From positions 1-24,572 of IMG/VR virus record IMGVR_UViG_3300042328_000689: a stretch of 24,572 nt of DNA. The stretch is one strand, 5' to 3'. The position numbers were made by a program, and so were the translations under genes. The DNA comes from a virus. This document shows positions 22,545 through 24,572 of this stretch, one piece after another. How positions within the stretch are numbered: the stretch's first letter is position 1; every line of letters begins with the position of its first letter. The notes under the pieces were generated by a model. It was not told the DNA's origin. It made no database searches and saw only the letters and a program-made list of their open reading frames with translations.

Positions 22545-24086
22545 TTATTCTCCTAGTTGGGTTTCTAAATTGTCTAAATTAGCTTCATCTAATCCACTGT
22601 CGTCTACGTGATATTCCTCAGGCTCTTCACTCTCAAACAAACTATTAAACATAGTCGAAGCATTAACAGTTTTCTTACCTGTTGCACCACGTGTACCAAT
22701 GATGCTCATCCAGAACTTGCTGAATTCATCAATGATCGCTAATGCCGTACCTTTATCGCTGGTAGCAAATATGGCATCAACCACGTCACGGAAGTACACG
22801 CGATCAAATGTTTCCTGTACTAACATACGAGGAGTTACTCCAAGATCATATTGACGATTGGCTTCTTGCACTGCTGTTAGATGACTCCAAACATTATGAC
22901 CCATCTGTATAGCATAACTGAAACTATCCCACGAAGTCTTACCTTCTTTATTAATCTTATTTAGGTCACCGGGTTTATAGATGCAGATATCTTTAATAGT
23001 ACAACGTTGGCTCACTGGACTTTCTGTAAATGCTTTAAACAAATTATCTTGTAATACTGCATCACGGAATCTGCGAGAATCTGTAGAATATTTTTTATCA
23101 TCTACACTAGGTACCATTCTATAGACCCATTTTTCTCTGTCTTGGATTTCTGTTTGGATATAGATCTGTCCATTGGCACTAGCTAAGAATGGACTAGCGC
23201 AATCAAACGATATTGTAAAGTTTTCATTGTGATATTTTCTTACTGCTCGTTGTATATCTGTTAATAAACATGCCCACTCAAGTTTACTTGTGCCCAAGAA
23301 GTGCATCCAATCATGTAGACCTTTTTCAAGCAAACCATCAAATCGTAGTTCAACTAGTCTACGTAGCACCAGATGCACATCACACATGTTTTGTCCGCCC
23401 ATGGCCCAACCTTCAAATGGTTGATCATATTGTTTAGGATCGCAGTACTTCTTCATACGCTCATACCAATCATCTGCATCAGCATGATTCTCACCTTGTA
23501 GGACGTTTAAGAACTTACATGCACCTGTGCGATTCTTCATGAAGTAATCGTTATTGATGTAAGTACCTTCAACTGCTTCCATGTATGTATTGATACCTGT
23601 GGCTTTGCGACCTGCTGGACTACGAGCTACCCAAGCTGGAATATCTAAGATCATACCACGATCCATATAAGCATCCATCCAAGTAAGCACAAGCTCACGT
23701 TTCTTTTGTGCTTTAGGACAGTTAGGATTCTTCCAATCACCTTCCCATACACCCTTACCAATCTGGAAACCGCCCGAATCGCCTAAGATAAATGAGCGGC
23801 TACGATCTCTATTACGTATCATATCTTCTTTGGGACTGTGTTTGTTTACATCTAATTCTGCATGACCTGCTGAATACAAGGCCCATTGATATGGAAAATA
23901 TGCTGCATCTGGATTAAGCCAGTTTAATCCCTCAATACCATTTTCAAAGTCAGAGGGTATGCGTGCTGGATCTACATACGTAGGATCATGCCGTTGTTTA
24001 CCTACGTAGGTAGCATAGAAGCCACTCAATGCCGGTAAAAATACAGCATAATCTAGCTGCTTTGCGGTTAAATTATCACGTTCCAT
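22545..24086 (-). CDS. dpdA: DpdA-like 7-deazaguanine DNA transglycosylase (TGT superfamily)
   Basis: This 513-residue protein is a TGT-fold base-exchange enzyme. Family motifs appear in order: LGDSGGFQIG at 101-110 with the general acid/base Asp103, NVLQG at 194-198 (TGT GIVQGG), GWAMGG at 226-231 (TGT GYAIGG), HFLGTS at 262-267 (TGT YLMGVG) and SFDCASP at 293-299 with nucleophile candidate Asp295. The CxCxxC zinc site of tRNA-guanine transglycosylase is not visible, and the protein is longer than tRNA enzymes (about 380), both pointing to DpdA, which swaps guanine in DNA for preQ0. FolE, QueD and QueE in the window supply the base pathway. An acidic C-terminal tail ends the protein. tRNA as substrate is the main alternative. 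Confidence 0.82.
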   Translation of the reverse strand: MERDNLTAKQLDYAVFLPALSGFYATYVGKQRHDPTYVDPARIPSDFENGIEGLNWLNPDAAYFPYQWALYSAGHAELDVNKHSPKEDMIRNRDRSRSFILGDSGGFQIGKGVWEGDWKNPNCPKAQKKRELVLTWMDAYMDRGMILDIPAWVARSPAGRKATGINTYMEAVEGTYINNDYFMKNRTGACKFLNVLQGENHADADDWYERMKKYCDPKQYDQPFEGWAMGGQNMCDVHLVLRRLVELRFDGLLEKGLHDWMHFLGTSKLEWACLLTDIQRAVRKYHNENFTISFDCASPFLASANGQIYIQTEIQDREKWVYRMVPSVDDKKYSTDSRRFRDAVLQDNLFKAFTESPVSQRCTIKDICIYKPGDLNKINKEGKTSWDSFSYAIQMGHNVWSHLTAVQEANRQYDLGVTPRMLVQETFDRVYFRDVVDAIFATSDKGTALAIIDEFSKFWMSIIGTRGATGKKTVNASTMFNSLFESEEPEEYHVDDSGLDEANLDNLETQLGE

Positions 24087-24572
24087 AAAATTTTACTCGA
24101 TTAATTAGTTCGTAGTCTGATTCAAAATGTTTTTTTAATTTTAACACAAGATCTGGACTATTGTCTACTGTTGTTTGTAAATTTTTGATAATTTCGATCC
24201 TACCTTTTACATCCTGGCTAGTGTTTAGTTTGGTCTTGTGTATAGAAATGTTTGGATATAAAACATTAGCCCATCCAATAAATTTATCAGATAAATTTTC
24301 ATCTACTTTAAAAAATACACACTTGTCGAGATCTTTTTCAAAATTTAAATATTCTAAAAAATAAATCTGTTTTTCTGTATGATCATTAAGCGTGATATGT
24401 TCAAAAATATATTCATCTGTCCAATCAGTGATAGGATCACTTTGTATAAGCTGAGACATACCACTGACCCATCTATCAATAGGATCGCGTAATAAAATTA
24501 GATAATTACTTGCATTCCTAAAAGTTTTACTATATTCAAAATTTTCTGTAATACGTTTAGCAAACGAACTAG
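24076..24572 (-). CDS. Sulfotransferase-like protein, N-terminus cut by window edge
   Basis: The frame is open to the right edge, upstream of an internal ATG at 24459, so the gene is a 5'-truncated fragment of at least 164 codons. Across that Met the product reads LLRDPIDRWVSGMSQLI, matching the 3'-phosphate-binding motif of PAPS-dependent carbohydrate sulfotransferases (RDPxxRxxS). A later YEL..RVKFYGT ends the protein as in the family's DxxLY region. The N-terminal P-loop-like PAPS site lies outside the window, so activity cannot be judged. It overlaps dpdA by 11 bases and may be the first visible member of the sugar-modifying cluster. Confidence 0.68.
   Translation of the reverse strand, partial: SSFAKRITENFEYSKTFRNASNYLILLRDPIDRWVSGMSQLIQSDPITDWTDEYIFEHITLNDHTEKQIYFLEYLNFEKDLDKCVFFKVDENLSDKFIGWANVLYPNISIHKTKLNTSQDVKGRIEIIKNLQTTVDNSPDLVLKLKKHFESDYELINRVKFYGT

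Noticed and set aside
22545-24086. tRNA-guanine transglycosylase (Tgt) acting on tRNA
   Set aside because: TGT motifs are present, but the CxCxxC zinc site is not visible, the protein is longer, and it sits in a phage; DpdA is the better call, though not proven.

Overview
This window most likely comes from the genome of a tailed double-stranded DNA phage, probably a T4-like myovirus of a marine bacterium. Almost every base is coding. All of the roughly 33 genes lie on the minus strand and overlap by 1-20 bases, very often as ATGA stop/start overlaps, and the DNA is AT-rich. The window holds a T4 RNase H-type flap nuclease, nucleotide-metabolism and DNA-modification genes, several small proteins that resemble conserved proteins of marine T4-like phages, and one sequence close to a T4 late promoter. 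No capsid, tail, rRNA, tRNA, integrase or CRISPR sequence is visible. The phage assignment and all family names come from reading motifs, not from database searches.

Layout in the direction of transcription, from high to low coordinates. (1) 24572-21176: an edge-truncated sulfotransferase, a DpdA-like DNA transglycosylase with recognisable TGT motifs, a small coiled-coil protein, a conserved unknown protein, a QueD-like T-fold protein and a small protein. (2) 21213-16183: a sugar or glycan cluster with an SDR, a radical SAM/SPASM protein, a GT4 glycosyltransferase, a half-length DegT aminotransferase, a shortened UDP-sugar dehydrogenase and a sugar epimerase. (3) 16160-9068, from a near-consensus promoter: folE, an NTF2-like protein, an unknown, a phosphoribosyltransferase, a phage-type glycosyltransferase, queE, a 2OG-oxygenase-like/LIC12192-like fusion, a DUF2061 membrane protein, metK and an unknown. 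(4) 9036-6368, from its own promoter: RNase H, a DEDDh exonuclease and a radical SAM protein. (5) 6208-2088, from tandem promoters: a 1185-residue protein joining GIY-YIG-like, SF2 helicase and adenine-methyltransferase modules, then a truncated methyltransferase. (6) 2048-1: a small protein, queD, a DUF3307 membrane protein and conserved unknown proteins.

Two themes connect the genes. FolE, QueD, QueE and DpdA supply most of a pathway that makes preQ0 from GTP and inserts a 7-deazaguanine into DNA; QueC is not in the window. The sugar genes, three radical SAM enzymes (QueE included) and a phage SAM synthetase suggest decoration of a glycan or another surface, or further modification. Five sigma70-type promoters, each with exactly 17 bp between hexamers, punctuate the minus strand. 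In several of them an ATG sits at or next to the predicted transcription start, which suggests leaderless translation.
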